From Hypomyces perniciosus (lineage: Eukaryota; Ascomycota; Sordariomycetes; Hypocreales; Hypocreaceae): 64,000 bases of DNA. Below, one piece after another: positions 1-9,823 of the stretch. Under the pieces are notes generated by a model. It had not been told where the DNA came from. It did not search any database and saw only the letters and a list, made by a program, of their open reading frames with translations. Location of the stretch: contig SPDT01000002.1 in NCBI GenBank assembly GCA_008477525.1, positions 3,596,001 through 3,660,000 of the forward strand. The letters are read 5' to 3'. A program made the position numbers and the translations under genes. Position 1 is the first letter of the stretch; each line of letters starts with the position of its first letter.

Positions 1-1188
1 CGAGCCATTGTGTGTCGCGGCACATCTTGCTTTCTTGCCAAGGCCACGAGCGCAACAGAGTATGACAGGGTCGTGAAGTTCTCCTGGACTTCTAGTATGC
101 GACCACCCGAGGCAGACCTTCTCAATAAGGCAAACGAACGCGGCGTGAAGGGTCTCGCGAAAGTGGTTGGCTACCATGAAGCAGTCACTAGCATAAGCAA
201 GCTGCGTGAGGGTCTCGTCTTTTCGACTCCATACAAGTTTCGTGGCGTGCCGTGCAGCGCCAACACATCCTCACAATCACAACCCCTGTCGAGTCACTCC
301 TTCAGCCAGTTTCCTGGTCTCAGCATTGCCAGCAATGCGTCTAGGAAGCGGAAGTCTATAGATGGGACAAGCCATATCTCTAAGAGGTCTCGGTCGAATA
401 GCCCGCTACCTGAGCCAGAACGAGGAGAGAATGAGGTCTGTTACTCCGTCCAAGAACCGCAGGGTACCAGCCTTGTCCAGCAAGACCAAGACCAAGTGCC
501 ATACGACAACCGCATCTTGCGCGTTCTGGCTATATCTCCTGCAGGACGATCTATCAGCCAGTTTAGGTCTGTTACCGAGCTTCTCGAATGCCTTTGTGAC
601 GCCATCAAAGTGCATCGGTCATTATACCTGGACGGGAAGATACTGCACCGTGACATCTCGGAAAACAACATCATCATCACCGACCCGAGGAAAGCCAACG
701 GCTTCAAAGGAATGCTCATCGATTTAGACTTGGCCAAGGAAGAAGGCACGGGTCCTAGTGGTGCCCGGCATCGAACAGGTACCATGGAGTTTATGGCGAT
801 TGAAGTCCTTCTCGGCATTTCGCATACGTATCGTCACGATCTTGAGGCATTCTTCTACGTCCTCATCTGGCTATGCGCCCGCCGCGGTTGGGCATTGTCG
901 AGAACATCAGGTCGGCCGCCTAAGAAAAGCATGTTATCGCGGTGGTATACAGGAGGTTACGAAGACATCGCGCAAAGCAAGCGTGGTGATATGGACAAAA
1001 ATGGACTCGAAGTTATCCTGAGGGAGTGCCCACAGATGTTTGACTGTGTCAAGCCTTTGTGCAGGATAATAAGAGATGTCCTGTTCCCGCATAAGGATGG
1101 CCTTTTCACCGGCACTCCACAGGATTCGAAGATGTTGTACGATCCAATCATCAAAGCATTTGATGATGCTTTGGCTGAGATTAGGTAG
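1..1188 (+). CDS. FunK1-type fungal protein kinase, 5'-partial
   Basis: C-terminal part of a FunK1-family (fungal-specific) protein kinase. The frame is open from the first base, so the true start lies to the left; the first in-frame ATG is at 97. Visible kinase features are VVKFSW with a candidate ATP-binding lysine, a Glu-containing helix (EADLLNKA), the catalytic loop HRDIS..N (about residues 216-222 counted from base 1), DLDLA in place of DFG, and the GTMEFMAIEVL activation segment. The insert between N- and C-lobes (about residues 90-165) is polar and low-complexity. The family is large and expanded in filamentous fungi; substrates are unknown. The stop TAG at 1186-1188 is followed by intergenic DNA. 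The kinase assignment is firm; activity cannot be judged. Confidence 0.85.
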   Translation, partial: RAIVCRGTSCFLAKATSATEYDRVVKFSWTSSMRPPEADLLNKANERGVKGLAKVVGYHEAVTSISKLREGLVFSTPYKFRGVPCSANTSSQSQPLSSHSFSQFPGLSIASNASRKRKSIDGTSHISKRSRSNSPLPEPERGENEVCYSVQEPQGTSLVQQDQDQVPYDNRILRVLAISPAGRSISQFRSVTELLECLCDAIKVHRSLYLDGKILHRDISENNIIITDPRKANGFKGMLIDLDLAKEEGTGPSGARHRTGTMEFMAIEVLLGISHTYRHDLEAFFYVLIWLCARRGWALSRTSGRPPKKSMLSRWYTGGYEDIAQSKRGDMDKNGLEVILRECPQMFDCVKPLCRIIRDVLFPHKDGLFTGTPQDSKMLYDPIIKAFDDALAEIR

Positions 1189-1979
1189 AGGATTGAGTCT
1201 CGCAGAATAGCCCGACTTATATGTCCATCTAATCCTCAAGGAGTTTGGCTTTCCCATTGGTGTCCGTTTTTTTTCGATAACTAATCAAGGTGAAGGTCTT
1301 CACCGCATGGCGCGTGGTGTAGGTTAGGAGGCAAATGTATTGGTGCGGGGCGACTACGATTGATAATGTCATTATAGCAGCCCAGCGACAAAGGGCCAAA
1401 TATCACCGTGCACACGCATCGGTGGCGCCACAGATGCGTTCAACATGGTAGTCAACCGACCGACAGCCTGATTGTCGTGATGCTGGCGCAATTGGAGAAG
1501 TTGCGCCAGCCGTTAAGGTGGGATACCCTGAAAGATTGATTCTTTGCTACCAGGAGAAAAGTCTGAAGTATAGATGGTTGGTGGGGTAACTGTAGACCAG
1601 TCGTTACGCGCGTGCATCATAAGTACTCACGGAGTGCATAGCGTGCCTTCGACTGTATTGAATTATAAGAGAATTCCGAAAGTCTCCCGATGGGCATCTT
1701 ATTACGTACCAAACATCAGCGCTTTTTGGCCGAGATTTTCTGGATAGCAGCCCTCTCATAGGTGATGTCTATAGCTATGCTTCAGATATGGTTATGTCAG
1801 ACCACAAATCCTTCAAAAGTGAAGCTCCACATAATCTGCGTGGATAAGCGACCTTATAGCTATGCGACAGTTTATTAGTTATGATTATGTATGTACAGAC
1901 ACCTTATCAAGAAATGAAACTAGCTCAGTACGTCCCTCGCCCCGACGGAGGATTAGGATTGCTTGCGAGCCGTCCGGGC
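1189..1979. other. intergenic, no gene seen; holds a duplicated gene 5' end
   Basis: No coding signal with a recognisable family is visible. The only structure is the 221 bp segment at 1406-1626, which duplicates the promoter and first codons of the HNH gene near 17 kb and is listed separately. Confidence 0.6.
1406..1626 (-). repeat. Duplicated promoter and first codons of the HNH gene (copy 1)
   Basis: This 221 bp segment is nearly identical and in the same orientation to 16964-17184. In the second copy the segment contains about 180 bp upstream of the HNH gene plus its first 14 codons. Here the minus strand reads an ATG at 1446 followed by LNASVAPPMRVHG and then diverges, so only the gene's 5' end is present. 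It is a truncated gene copy whose upstream sequence has stayed recognisable. Confidence 0.85.
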
Positions 1980-3374
1980 TCAATGCTGCAAAAAGGCGTG
2001 GTCCTGAGCAAGAGCGCTATACCTTGTGAGGAGGTCAGTCTCTGTCAATTCTGGCTGTCCAGAGTACTGGAAATGAGCTCCAAGGGCTTCTCCGAGAATC
2101 ATGACGGCTATAGAAGAATCAGAAAAACTGGTAAACAAAAAATCTGACCATTTGTAGTTTGTACGTACGACGGCGCAACCGCTGTGGCAAATCAATGACA
2201 ATCATGTCCTCATCGCCTCTATTCTCCGGCCAATGTGCGATGTCGGTATCCAAGATATCGTCGGCGTAGACACACATGAAATTGATCCTAATTCGCTCAC
2301 CGTTCATGTTCCACGGTTTGTTGAACTTGTAGAGGTCCAACCTCCTATTCTCAATGTTTTCGAGTAGGGAGTAGTGCATCTGGGCAGCAATTGCCCAGCT
2401 GGTATAGCTAGCACCCCAGACCTCGTACTGCAGCCGAGCAGCGGGGGTCTGCACCATCATCTTGTCATCCCTCACCCTAAGCCATCTGTGGTGCTGATAC
2501 GGGGGAACTTTGTCAAGCGGCCAGGTGAAATTGTCCGGTCCATTCCAGAAGGGGTGATGGGAGGGTTTCCATGATTTCGTGACAATATCGGGCTTTTCGA
2601 TCTCCGGTAAATACGGATGAAGAGCGCCCATGTGGTAATGCAAGAAGCCCAAAGGAGGATTGTTGATAATGTTCGCAGAGACAACGAAATCGGCCGGATG
2701 GTGGATTTTTCGAGTAACAAGTTGAGGAATAGCATCATCATCAATCCACACCTTAGTTTTGATGATATCCATGTAAGTATTCCGTATAGCACTGCACTAA
2801 CACAACGCATGTCTCATCGACGTAAGGTTTGTGCGATAGGTTCTGGAATACATACAATATCGTCATCAATTTTGACGTAGTATTTTCCACGTTCAAGATG
2901 TTGCCAAGCTTTGAAGTAGGTATATGTCCATAGCTGTCCGTCAGGGACAAGTTTCTTATATCGGGTGGGGTTGCTGAATATGATCTCGTCCAGGTAGCGA
3001 AGGTCTTCTACGTTATCGGTGTTGGCGATCCAGAGGACCTCATCCAACCACCCACCATTGTCGGCCATATTTCGCTATTGAAGGACACACTGGTCAGGCT
3101 GCGTATGATGCCGTAATATGCTCGTCTAACCATGACCACTTACTTCTACGTAACGGCGCATGCATGAGACTCGGTCCTTGCGGCCGTAGAATATCAATCC
3201 ACTGACAGTGACATTGTTAGGCTTCACGAGCACTGTCTGGGCATGTAAAAGCTTGTTATTTGTCAGTTGGGAGTGGCGCCTGAAGTGGGTAATATTGATT
3301 AGAAACATAAGAATAAGCGCGACAGCAACTGATGTATGGATACGCCCTCGGAGGCCAAAGAAAAGTTGGGCCAT
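1980..3374 (-). CDS. Type II membrane glycosyltransferase (GT-A, DDD motif), four exons
   Basis: Putative Golgi/ER glycosyltransferase. I assemble exons 3374-3144, 3074-2856, 2751-2169 and 2107-1980 (386 aa). Introns are 69 nt (GTAAGT..TAG), 104 nt (GTATGT..AAG) and 61 nt (GTACGT..TAG); every junction keeps frame and restores family-like sequence, for example YVERNMADNGGWLDEVLW and KIDDDIVWIDDDAIP. A short cytosolic N-terminus is followed by one hydrophobic anchor (about residues 13-30) and a lumenal domain. The DDD near residues 147-149 is the expected Mn/sugar-nucleotide site. The C-terminus (GEALGAHFQYSGQ, then TETDLLTRY) is typical of the fungal family. Sugar donor and acceptor are unknown. 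It resembles GT31/GT2-like fungal transferases and I cannot fix the CAZy family. The gene appears intact. Confidence 0.8.
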
Positions 3375-4531
3375 GGGTGACCTCGGTTTGATAGCTTTAG
3401 TCGAGTGTCAAAACATTTACCCAGTATTTGGAGACGATAGATCTTCGTATTATTGAGTTATAGTTGAGGCGAGGGCTAATGGGCTTCTTGCTTTCACAAG
3501 TTAGGTCAGTTTTAGGGATACGATCTGTCCATTTAATCCGTTTCAGAGAGGAGTGGAAATACTTAGAAACGCTAAATGAGTCTGTTCAGCGCCAAGATTC
3601 TGAGAAATGCCTTGCAATACATGCCTGCTCCGACTCAGTTGCGCAAGGTTATTCACAGAAATCTACATGAAAGCTGTTTTGCGCTGTGTACATACGTAAA
3701 TAGCAAAGCCAACAACGCTGGTTCTGGCAAGGGAAGGGGAGCATCACTTTGGGTCAGAAAGGCAGCTTTTGGCCAAGTGGGGCTGCAAAGCCACATCTAG
3801 GTTGTACACTGATGTACCGTTATAAAGTGACATAACGAGGGACAAAGAACCAATTCTGGCTCATCCATCCCTCTTCCTGACGAGGCAGCGATGTAACGGC
3901 CGGTTTAGGTTTGTTGGCGACAGTGTATATATGTACAGTATGTATGTATCAAATCGTCGCACAAATCTAATTCTTCAGATTTGAGATTCAGGATGGTTGT
4001 CCTCTCTCAGCAACTGCATTGGTCTCAGCCTTATAGCTGAATCATGCAAACCCACATAAATCGGCGGCTTATCCGCTACTATTGGTGGCGCCACGGGCAA
4101 ATCTATGTATATACGGAAGCCTTCCTCCGCACTGCCTTAAGAGAACGTATATTTACACTTCGTTGTGACGCTGCTGGAGGTGCTTCAGAAAAAGATATTC
4201 TGCTCAGTTAGGTGGGCAGGCAGAGAGCGCATCATCCATAGAAACTCGTAGAAATACGTAGCAAGGCCATGTGGCCTCTTTGTCCAGTTGGAGGTGCACG
4301 CGGGTGCGCATGCGTCGGCGAGGACAAGGGCAGTTGTAAATCTGTCTGCATCACAGTTCCAGTCTCCATCATCCCAAGACGCCACGATCCAGATTATGAT
4401 TATGGGACTGCTGCGCCACTGACGCCTGGTAGTTGCAGTGCTAGCCCAGTAACCCAAGGAACCGCTGCACCAAGTGCAACGCGGCTTTGCCACCCCTCCG
4501 ACTCTCAAATTGGGAAAGGGAAAAGCAATAT

Positions 4532-4775
4532 TACAGTGGGGAGCGAAATCGCCGTCCTCTTCACACTCTTTGAGATTTTCTAAGCACGGACCACAGGTAC
4601 CTGCATATACTTTTATATACAAGGCAATTACTGGACAGTCGAAATTTGCATTAGAATTGCACATAAAATCCGGCTAATTATGGATTTTGCAGCACAAATC
4701 TCTACCAGAAAGTAACTCCTAAGTCCTGTTAGGTATATAGAGCCACCAGCAAACCACGTGAGTTGTAGACAGTGC
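4532..4775 (+). repeat. Dispersed ~245 bp repeat, copy 1
   Basis: Homologous over its length to 11129-11375 (same strand) and in its first ~95 bp to 17740-17834 (opposite strand). Shared landmarks are GAGCGAAATCGCCGTCCTCT at the left end and AGGTATATAGAGCCACCAGC near the right end. The left end encodes, in one frame, a GAKSPSS-type motif also seen at the 3' end of NLR relics in this window. Confidence 0.8.
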
Positions 4776-5137
4776 TAAATCTGCCGCAAAATACGAAAAT
4801 GCCCTGCCCAGGTACGTACTTTTAAAAATTACATACACGTGCTCTTTCATGTGACTTTTGCTTCAAAAAGAAAAAGACGTTCCACCCAACCGGGTTGTAA
4901 AAAAAAAAAAGAAAAGCGGGACCACAAAAGGGATATACCTCCAAAAACTGTCATATATCAATCTCAAGAATAATTTTAAAAAAATATCAGCCTAACATTT
5001 ATACTATTCTTGGTATATAATTTTGAGTTTTTAATTTTGTTGTTTGGCGTTGCTATGATCGGTCCCTTGAAGTGTTATTTGCAGGGAGATGTGTTTTGCG
5101 GTCCAGCTTTTTTTGCAACCCGGTTGCCACCCAAGGG

Positions 5138-5215
5138 GGTGAAGGAAAAACCGACACTCCCACACCCATACACACAAGCCCGTTGGGTGGGATGTGTGTC
5201 GGTTTTTTCTTCACC
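5138..5215. repeat. 20 bp inverted repeat, 38 bp loop
   Basis: GGTGAAGGAAAAACCGACAC at 5138-5157 is mirrored with one mismatch at 5196-5215. It lies 61 bp downstream of the stop of the minus-strand NLR gene at 5276, so it could form a hairpin in the transcript's 3' region or be a small transposon remnant. Confidence 0.7.
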
Positions 5216-5275
5216 GGCATGCCACCCTAGAGGAAGTTATAAATGTAACATTAAGCCGTAAGCTTGGCAAGCCCT

Positions 5276-8106
5276 CTACTGCCTAGACATGTGCGAGAAT
5301 AGATTCTCTGATGCCAGTCGATCAGGGTGGTCCTCCGCCAATGTCTTCTCCCGTATCTCCACCACATGCTCCAGCAGTCTAACTGCCTCCTTCACTTGTC
5401 CATTGGCTTGGTATGCTCGTGCAAGGTTATGCTGTGACGCCAGTCGATCAGGGTGGTCCTCCGCCAATGTCTTCTCCCGTATCTCCACCACATGCTCCAG
5501 CAGTCTAACTGCCTCCTTTACTTGTCCATTGGCTTGGTATGCTCGTGCAAGCTCATGCTGTGACGCCAGTCGATCAGGGTGGTCTTCCGCCAATGTCTTC
5601 TCCCATATCTCCACCACATGCTCCAGCACCTTAACTGCCTCTCGAATGCGTCCATCTGCATATAGACATCGACCCACCCAGAATCCTAACTGGCTACCCT
5701 CGTCACCATCTCTCTTTCTTATTTCAAGCACTCTTATTGCATGAGGGAGATATTGTCGCCACAACTCGCGATTCTCCCATTCATCTGATGGAAATACTCT
5801 CGCAAGGTGCGAAACCACATCACGGAAAGTATAGTCCATCTCGTCTTCCTCCTTTGTCCACACACGTGTCGCCAAATGCACTAGACTATGCATATCAAAA
5901 GTCTTCCTGTCACTTCGTCTGCTCAAGAACCCATAGCCAAGAAGTGTACCGATTGCTTGCGTCAGCTGCTGTTCCGATTCTTGGGGTAATATCGATTGAG
6001 GTATGCCCCTTGGCTCAATGAATGCCATAAACAAGAGAAGCCTTGCAGCAGGCTCGTCAGTCTTGCGGATCTGTTTGAATGACACTAGCCAAGTTCTGGC
6101 CACGGCGTTTTCGGTATCCTTGTATCTAGTGTCGTCATAAAATTCGCTGGTCATCAGCTTGATCATATCTAGATCTGTGTTGCTGAAGAGTTGGAGGTAC
6201 TCCGCGATGGTGGTTTCGTTCTCATTTATGTACGCTGCCGCTTGTGTGATCGCCAATGGCAGACAACTAACTGCTCTGAGGAGGGCTGTCACAGCTTGAT
6301 TGTCCTCAATCAGGGCCTTATCGATGAGCGATTTTTCCAAGTAATTCGTGGCTTCTTCTAAACTCATCTCCAACACCTTGATCACAGCACTCTTAGCAAC
6401 TGAAACGGCTACTTTTCGCGACCGCGTCGTAAACAGTATTAGCCCTCCGTCGCTATTCGGGAGATAGTCGTAGATACCTCTCGGATAGTCTGCAGACCCA
6501 AGAACAACATCTATATCGTCAGCGTTATCCACGATAAGAAGCCACTTTCCCGCATCTTTCGAGCTTAGATGACGTCGAACTGATTCTTTTGGATCTTCAG
6601 CATCAGTCACTTGAATCGCGCATGCCTTGATGATCCCAGTGTATGCTTGCTCAATGCTGGCCTGGCTTAGCACCGGCAGCCAAAAGACTGAGTAGCCGGG
6701 TTTATGCTCCTTTACCCAGAATGCAAGTTGTAGAACGACCTGGGTTTTGCCAATCCCTCCTAGGCCTAGCAGCGCTGCTTTCTGGCATCCCTTATCGGTG
6801 AAGAGCATTTTTTGGAGCTTCTCAAGAATGTTGGTGCGCCCTACAAAGTGAGTATTCTCTGAGAATGGAACATAGAAGCACACCCGGCCTATAATGTGTC
6901 AGTTAAAGCCATACATAATGGTATTTCTCTTTCTATACTAACTGTTCGCCGCTGCACTTAATTCAGCGACTCTAGTCTCTGTCTGCGCTTGACCATGATA
7001 TGGAGGCGTCGGCAGTGGGTGAGATATAGTCGATACTGTTCCAACACAACCAGAATGCATACACTGCTTGAGAATGCGTATAATAGCCCGATAATGAGCA
7101 TCATCTCTGTCGGTACATTTCACCATCTGCCTGTGGTCTGCATCGATGCTCTCCACTGTCTCCAGCGTCGGGGGTAGATCAACCTTGGACGAGAAGTCAT
7201 CAACAACCTGAGGGAAGACCGCCCGTTAGTCTGGTATTCAAGGAACGATAATGATAATCGTAGCTCTGACCTTGCCATCTAAGCCTTTGATTCCTGAGAT
7301 CCCACGCGCTTCTTGGAATGAATGGATCTTGAAACGGTACGCATCCGCATGAGTCTTGAATTCCTCCTGGATATTGTCAAGCACTTCGCTGTTCACCTCC
7401 AACGTCTCCACGATCTTCTTGTTTGAGTCTTGCAACACAAGACGGGTCAGATTCGATGCAGTCTTGCCCCATCCCGCATAGGTGCTTCCACGGTGCGGGG
7501 TGCCAAGGAAGACAATCAGCTTCGTCCGTGATCGACATGCCTCCGACCTTCGAATCGCCTGCCAAGCGTTAGCATTAAATACCTAAGTTGAGGACTAAAG
7601 GAAAGAGGGAGTTACACACATCTTTGACGACTATTCCGCCAAGACTATGCGCAATAAATACAACAGGTTGCTAGCATCGTTAGTTCGGCTCGACCTAGGC
7701 AGATTCCTAGGAGTGCACAGCTTGCCTCGTTATCAATCTCTCGGTCAAAATGCACAGCGAGATCGCGCCCATGTTGCGATATACTGTTCTTATTGTTCGC
7801 TTGGAAGATCCCCTCAATTACGTCTGCGTTGTATCCATAGGTCCACACTCTTGCCTCCGGAATGTCGTGTGTCAAGAACTCGTCGGGCCAGAATGGCTTG
7901 CGTGGAGAGGGGCTTGCGCCAGGGTTTTTTCTGCCCGATGTCGAAACTTGTCGTTTGCGTGTGAATAAAGACTTAAGGGATATCCCATGGTTTGCACTTG
8001 GTGTTTTCTCGGGTCCACAATCCTCGTCTATATCGTGCCCCCACGTATGCTGCGGATGGCCCCTTAAGCCGTGTACGAAGATGATGCTATGCTGCGTCAG
8101 TGGCAT
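5276..8106 (-). CDS. NLR: alpha/beta-hydrolase (SesB-like) - NB-ARC - TPR
   Basis: STAND-class receptor of the kind used in fungal heterokaryon incompatibility and non-self recognition. Exons: 8106-7726, 7670-7620, 7558-7271, 7207-6943 and 6888-5276 (865 aa). Introns are 55, 61, 63 and 54 nt, with CTAAC/CTGAC branch points; the first has a GC donor (GAG|GCAAGC). The hydrolase domain has IIFVHGLRGHPQHTW, nucleophile AHSLGG (in exon 2) and FLGTPHRGS. The NB-ARC domain has Walker A GLGGIGKT at about 370-377, Walker B WLLIVDN at about 444-450, FTTRSRK and LPLAITQAAAY. Three nearly identical 42-residue TPR units end the protein, few for this class. An ATG at 8206 opens 34 codons of plausible N-terminus in another frame, so the start is uncertain and a 1-nt frameshift near 8090 is possible. 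Confidence 0.85.
5313..5690 (-). repeat. Three 126-bp TPR-coding tandem units
   Basis: Units begin at 5313, 5439 and 5565 with period 126 bp (42 codons). The first two are almost identical at DNA level; the third diverges at its far end. They encode the C-terminal TPRs of the NLR. Near identity including silent sites points to recent expansion or gene conversion. Confidence 0.9.
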
Positions 8107-8497
8107 TCTCCCAGTCAGACACTTCGACAATCTTTAGCCGGTACGGCTCGTCCCTAGCGCCCTCTTTCCCTAGCTGTGTGAACCCGTTGCGGTGGACCTT
8201 TGCCATGACTCAAGAATCATACTAGTAAAATGACCATGGTCTGACTTGTAAAACACAACCTGTGCGGGGTTGAGGCTCCAACGTGAGAAAAGGTGAAGCT
8301 CACGTGCTAGCACGAGCCATTTTCGGCCACCATTGAGCGTCTTCTGTGGACTTGTGTACTCTGCGCCCGAGTCACATGCATTTAGCAAGTGACTAGCGAA
8401 ATCACGTGACCCATGGGTAAAGGACACGTGTCCCTTACGACTCAAGTAAAGCCGCAGCTTTAGGCTTGTTAGACTCATGCATTACAGCAACTGAATC
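8107..8497. other. Divergent intergenic region between NLR and 8498 gene
   Basis: Short region between the minus-strand NLR and the plus-strand gene at 8498. It contains the possible out-of-frame NLR N-terminus (ATG at 8206) and probably the promoters of both genes; no clear TATA box was found. Confidence 0.5.
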
Positions 8498-9784
8498 ATG
8501 AGTAACGAAGAGTACGTGAATGATTGGTTTAGCGATGATGAGACATACTCTCAGCTTTGCAATGTCCCGACACCAGCTCGTCATTCAAGCCCAGCTGAGT
8601 CAAGTCAGCGGTGCAACCTGCGACCTTCCCGAAGGGCACTGCCATTTGTGCAGTTGATTGACTGAGATCCCGAACTGCAATATGATGAACAGCCACCTTG
8701 CTACATCCACTACGAACTAGAATGGAAGTTAACATTAAACAAGAGAGTAGTTGCGAAACAAACTGAGCAGGACCTTGTGCTAGCGCCGGGCGACTTCTGG
8801 AATGAGACCCTATTGCCAGAACTAAACAAGCTTGTCGAGAAAACGAGACTAAGTAAGCCTTGTAAGGCCGATGCAACGACCATCGTCATGTCTGTTACCG
8901 AGCGTTCCGAGCGCAATATAACCAAAAGGTTCGATGAGCTAAATATTGACTGGCCAACTGTGGAGAGGCAACTTCAAGCATGGAGCCACTTCTTCCGCAA
9001 TGGCAAAAAGTTGATGATCAATGTTACGTTCAATTACATGGAGAGCAAAACGGCCGGTACTGCTGGCCGAGGCGCTGGCGCCACTCAGCTTGCAGAGATG
9101 AACACTCGGCGCGATGCTGAAATAGCCGTTTCGGGCCGACCAGATCCTTGGAGGCAAGTCTACAGCATAATGCAATGCCCAGGGGCCCCATGTGATCGTG
9201 GACCTTATTGCTGGCAAGATCCTGATGGAAAGAAGCATTATAAACTTATGGGCCATCAATTGAGAAGCATGGTAAAACTCGTACAGCAAGGTTGTAAGAT
9301 CGAGTCACACGGCGATGTGCCAGAAGACATTCGCAAACAGTTATATGCTGAGGAACAGCAGAATTCGAAGCGCAAGCGGAAGCGACGAGACTCGGACCCT
9401 CAACCGGCTGGCCATCCTCCCATGATAATTAATAATTACATTCCCGCTCATCCTGACCAGGTCTTAATGGGTGACTCAAGGAGGTCTACGACTGACTCGC
9501 CGGGCAGTTCACCTCCGCGTATGGCTTCTCTTGAAATACCCGGACTGCGGGATGACGCAGTCATGGAATACTCTGCATGGCATTGCTCAAAGGTCAGAAG
9601 CCAGAGCCAAAAGGAGCAGTACGAGCTAGCTCGTGACTTGACATTGGATAACGGTTTTGACCTGGAGCTTATTTATGTCGATAATGATGCTCAATTTTAT
9701 ATCGACCGTGGGGTACTAGAGGGAGTAGCGCGACGGTGGGTTCGTGATGTTAAGGCTTTTCTTGGCCAGTACAATATATTATAG
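8498..9784 (+). pseudogene. Uncharacterised fungal multicopy-type protein, interrupted by TGA
   Basis: From the ATG at 8498 the frame runs 55 codons (starting MSNEEYVNDWFSDDETYSQ) to a TGA at 8663-8665, then continues in the same frame to TAG at 9782-9784. The continuation includes EWKLTLNKR, TEQDLVLAPGDFWNE, a GKKLMINVTFNY segment, WRQVYSIMQCPGAPC with a Cys-rich patch, and basic KRKRKRR (a likely nuclear signal). Sequence on both sides of the stop fits one protein of about 428 aa, so the TGA looks like a point mutation (CGA or TGG to TGA) rather than an intron. I recognise this as a type of fungal accessory protein seen in many copies but know no function. Alternatives are translation from a downstream start or stop readthrough. 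Confidence 0.6.
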
Positions 9785-9823
9785 AAAACTAGTGTATTTA
9801 TTGAATAGCAAGTTCATTGCATC

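Larger units (their letters stand above)
3375..5275. other. Intergenic, no gene supported
   Basis: About 1.9 kb without a convincing gene. It holds a dispersed repeat (4532-4775) and a 20 bp inverted repeat (5138-5215). Short reading frames around 4185-4680 show no family features. A poly-A rich tract lies at 4890-4990. Confidence 0.55.

Noticed and set aside
4185..4664. 159-codon cysteine-containing minus-strand frame
   Set aside because: No signal peptide, overlaps the dispersed repeat on the other strand, no recognisable domain.
5289..5744. 151-codon plus-strand reading frame across the TPR repeats
   Set aside because: It is the antisense of the repeated NLR coding units and owes its openness and internal repeats to them.
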